A DNA stretch of 64,000 nucleotides, taken from Prevotella sp. 885. GTDB lineage: Bacteria > Bacteroidota > Bacteroidia > Bacteroidales > Bacteroidaceae. Numbering within the stretch: the stretch's first letter is position 1; every line of letters starts with the position of its first letter. Positions 62,003-64,000 of this stretch are shown here, in pieces. The notes below the pieces were generated by a model. It did not search any database. It saw nothing but the letters and a program-made list of their open reading frames with translations, and was not told the DNA's origin. The stretch lies in contig NZ_NOVE01000003.1 in assembly GCF_002265625.1 (NCBI RefSeq), forward strand, positions 62,001 through 126,000. The letters run 5' to 3'. A program made the translations under genes and the position numbers.

Positions 62003-62030
62003 CGACAGGTTCCACTAATATGAGATAGAT

Positions 62031-62147
62031 ATGAAGGAGAATATTATAGGTAGAGAACAAGAGATAGAAAAACATGTCTTCATGTCTTCCTGTCTAAAGA
62101 ACCATGTCTTCCTGTATTCCACCATGCAAATATCGTCTAAACGGTAA
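62031..62147 (+). pseudogene. Remnant of an AAA ATPase gene start
   Basis: A 38-codon frame begins MKENIIGREQEIEKHV. The first 13 residues match how a large family of Bacteroidales ATPases (archaeal ATPase-like, PF01637 type) begins. After that the frame runs into Cys/Ser-rich sequence with a 10-bp repeated CATGTCTTCC and then into the dispersed repeat. The promoter and start survive while the body is gone, so I read it as a deletion or insertion remnant. A small real peptide is the alternative. Confidence 0.4.
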
Positions 62148-62532
62148 AAAGCTGTTACAAAATAAAAATCGATTCTAGAGTTCCGGTTTGCTGTTTTTAC
62201 GCTGTTCAGCCGTGAAAACAGCACCTGCGCCTAACGATAGCGCCACTTTTACAGTACAATAGTGCCACTATTAGAGTGTAAAAGTGGCGCTATTGCATGA
62301 TAAAAGTGGCGCTATTGCATGATAAAAGTGGCACTATTGGAGTGTAAAAGTGGCGCTATTGCAACCAATGATGCTTGTTTGGCTCCGCTATTCATTGCAC
62401 ATTTCTTTCCACAACCGTATAACCATCTACACATCAACGCATTATCGCTGCACGCTCAAAACTCAAGAATTTCGCACCAAAGATTTTGTTGTGCGCTCAG
62501 CTCATAGTATTGAGCATTAGAAATGCAAATAT
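62122..62532 (-). repeat. Dispersed non-coding repeat, copy 2 (about 410 bp)
   Basis: Inverted copy of 23635-24024. It carries four or five good tandem units of about 23 bp with the core AAAAGTGGCGCTATTGCATG (62275-62360). It fills most of the gap between the receptor promoter and the DUF1016 gene. No coding frame is convincing. Confidence 0.85.
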
Positions 62533-62601
62533 TGTCTTTGTCAAGTTGCAAAACAAACGTAAATCTCACTGCGTTTATGCGTAATTGTGATGTATTATAA
62601 T

Positions 62602-62609
62602 TATCTTTG
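62602..62609 (+). promoter_or_regulatory. -7 box upstream of the second DUF1016 gene
   Basis: TATCTTTG on the plus strand, 44 bp before the start codon. The -33 region is weak. Confidence 0.5.
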
Positions 62610-62653
62610 CATTCAAATTGACCATCTCAGAGAAGATAACATAGACTGATAAA

Positions 62654-63700
62654 ATGACAACAGACAATAAAGACAACAAACGCTCAATAGAGAGCAGCGA
62701 TTATGCCGAGATACTGCGACACGCTGTCGCAGTAATTGAGCACGCGCGGACAGAAATAGCCCGACATGTCAATGGCTACGTCTCTACCGCATATTGGGAA
62801 ATTGGTCAAATGCTTCATGAACGCAAAATTGAAAGTGGGTATGGTGACAGCGTTGTTAAAAGATTGTCGGCAGACCTAAAAGAACGATACCCTAAAATGG
62901 GTGTTTCACCACGCCAACTTTGGAATATGAAGAAATTCTATGAGCGTTATGCTGAACATGGTGAGAAACTGCTACGCTCCGTAGCACTTTTGCCATGGTC
63001 GCACAATCTATTGCTTTTGAGCAAAGGATTAGATGATGATGCAACTCTCTATTATGCCACAAAGACGGTGGAAAAAGGTTGGAATCGCGACTTGTTGCTC
63101 AATGCCATCAAACTCAATATGTATGAGACACAGGCATTGACAAGAGTAGACAACAATTTCGACCGCACTCTTCCTGCCGAACAAGCACAGTATGCCAACG
63201 AAGTGTTCAGCAGCAGCTATAATCTTGGTTTCTTGGGAGTGACCAGTCCTATCTTGGAGCTTGAACTTGAAGACCGCCTTGTAAAAGCCATCACCCGTTT
63301 CCTTATGGAACTCGGCAATGGTTTCACGTTCATAGGCAACCAGCATGTGTTGGAATATAACGGCAAGGAAAGTAAGGTGGATATGCTGTTTTTCCATCGT
63401 GGGCTGCGTTGTCTTGTTGCCGTTGACCTAAAGATAGGTGCTTTCAAACCTGAGTATGCAGGAAAGATGAATTATTATCTTTCTCTGCTCGACCGCCTTG
63501 AGCGTGGTGCGGACGAGAATCGTTCCATCGGCATCATTCTCTGTGCTGAAAAAGACCGTGTAGAGGTGGAACTTGCGCTTGAAGATATGGGCAAGCCTAT
63601 CGGAGTGGCGGATTATCAGCTGATAGTGCCGAAAGAGAAATTACAGAAAGTACTTGCTGACGAGATTAAGGCGTTTAGTGAGGAACAAGGGAACAAATAG
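62654..63700 (+). CDS. DUF1016/YhcG-type PD-(D/E)XK nuclease protein, second copy
   Basis: The 348-aa protein has the DUF1016 helical N-terminus (YVSTAYWEIGQMLHERKIESG, then MGVSPRQLWNMKKFYERY) and a C-terminal nuclease fold with catalytic candidates in VDMLFFHRGLRCLVAVDLKIG (Asp, then Asp-x-Lys). It is only distantly similar to the gene at 30038. It starts a plus-strand unit that continues with a helicase-type gene, so it may belong to a second defence island. Confidence 0.88.
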   Translation: MTTDNKDNKRSIESSDYAEILRHAVAVIEHARTEIARHVNGYVSTAYWEIGQMLHERKIESGYGDSVVKRLSADLKERYPKMGVSPRQLWNMKKFYERYAEHGEKLLRSVALLPWSHNLLLLSKGLDDDATLYYATKTVEKGWNRDLLLNAIKLNMYETQALTRVDNNFDRTLPAEQAQYANEVFSSSYNLGFLGVTSPILELELEDRLVKAITRFLMELGNGFTFIGNQHVLEYNGKESKVDMLFFHRGLRCLVAVDLKIGAFKPEYAGKMNYYLSLLDRLERGADENRSIGIILCAEKDRVEVELALEDMGKPIGVADYQLIVPKEKLQKVLADEIKAFSEEQGNK

Positions 63701-63865
63701 CCTTTTTAATATGGAAAAATATGTACAACAATATAAGCAAGCGGTTAGGGTCATAAAGTAAAGAAAGTGGAACGCAGAGTGGCAAGCAACGAGAAGAAAA
63801 TAGAAAAGACTTCAAGTAAATTGCCAAAGAAGATAGAATAATAATGAATACTTGCTGACGAGATT
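63651..63865 (+). repeat. 17-bp direct repeat pair
   Basis: TACTTGCTGACGAGATT occurs at 63651-63667, inside the end of the DUF1016 gene, and at 63849-63865, just before the next start. The 181 bp between contain the DUF1016 stop and AT-rich sequence with no gene. Confidence 0.7.
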
Positions 63866-63874
63866 TGTATAGCG

Positions 63875-64000
63875 ATGAAACTAACAGAAGGAACATACGA
63901 GAATCTGATAACGGACGGGCTTAAGCAGGACATGCTTGAAGCGTCTGGGGAGGGATTGGTGTGTAAGAAGGAAGATATAGATGGCGCAGAGTCGCCTAAC
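63875..64000 (+). CDS. Start of a probable DUF3427-type helicase, partial
   Basis: An ATG at 63875 opens a frame of 42 codons that reaches the window edge without a stop. The start MKLTEGTYENLITDGLKQDM resembles the N-terminus of large DEAD-box/PLD/DUF3427 helicases found in defence islands. Identity rests on this short stretch and is tentative. Confidence 0.4.
   Translation, partial: MKLTEGTYENLITDGLKQDMLEASGEGLVCKKEDIDGAESPN

Noticed and set aside
62221..62360. CRISPR-like short repeats
   Set aside because: The units are contiguous at about 23 bp with no unique spacers, and no cas gene is near.

Overview
The window is chromosomal DNA from a member of the Bacteroidales, most likely Prevotella or a close relative. 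The evidence is the Bacteroidetes promoter form (TTTG/TTG, about 19 bp, TAnnTTTG) before many genes, split glycine decarboxylase genes (gcvPA/gcvPB), gldE, nspC, an S16 protein with an Ala/Glu-rich tail, SusC-type TonB receptor architecture and DUF4876/DUF6850 proteins.

Layout. (1) 1-9.5 kb is the right part of a prophage. A minus-strand early operon carries a replication protein cut by the window edge, a RecT annealing module with an SbcC-like ATPase and a metallo-beta-lactamase-fold hydrolase, and small proteins. It faces a plus-strand lysogeny module with a repressor, an Mrr-type restriction endonuclease, a lipoprotein and a HTH-like protein. The element ends in the 3' part of a tRNA-Ser(GGA) gene that lacks its 5' half, so this is an attachment-site copy. 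(2) 9.6-14.0 kb holds six minus-strand genes: two YbjN-like small proteins, an AAA+ ATPase, a membrane WG-repeat protein and two paralogues of an uncharacterised family. One paralogue keeps a His/Cys pair that looks like a clan CD cysteine-peptidase dyad; the other has lost both residues. This is my best candidate for an undescribed system. (3) 14.2-23.5 kb is housekeeping: lplA-gcvT-gcvH-gcvPA-gcvPB-lpdA (glycine cleavage and lipoylation), an ABC-F protein and engB. (4) 23.6-34.6 kb is a phase-variable type I restriction-modification locus: hsdR, hsdM, a DinD/RhuM fusion gene, a DUF1016 nuclease, expressed hsdS, an inverted start-less hsdS and a tyrosine recombinase. In-frame inverted repeats predict four HsdS alleles. 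(5) 34.7-42.7 kb: pflB, a MORN-repeat protein, glgB, a DUF6057 protein and nspC. (6) 42.8-43.5 kb is a six-gene tRNA cluster (Gly, Leu, Leu, Gly, Leu, Gly). (7) 43.5-51.2 kb: a hypothetical gene, ssb, gldE, a phosphopantetheinyl transferase, a Cof-type phosphatase, rpsP, a ThpR/EFR1 fusion, a PD-(D/E)XK-like protein and a metallophosphoesterase. (8) 51.4-61.8 kb is a six-gene envelope operon: TonB-dependent receptor, DUF4876 lipoprotein, DUF6850 barrel, GLUG-repeat protein, M16 peptidase and a secreted flavinylation-motif protein. (9) 61.8-64 kb holds repeats, a truncated ATPase remnant, a second DUF1016 gene and the start of a probable DUF3427-type helicase.

A roughly 400 bp dispersed repeat occurs twice in inverted orientation (23.6-24.0 and 62.1-62.5 kb), each copy just upstream of defence-type genes. 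A long hairpin with a shared 16-bp stem core lies at both ends of the envelope operon. All functions are inferred by reading the sequence; no database search was run.
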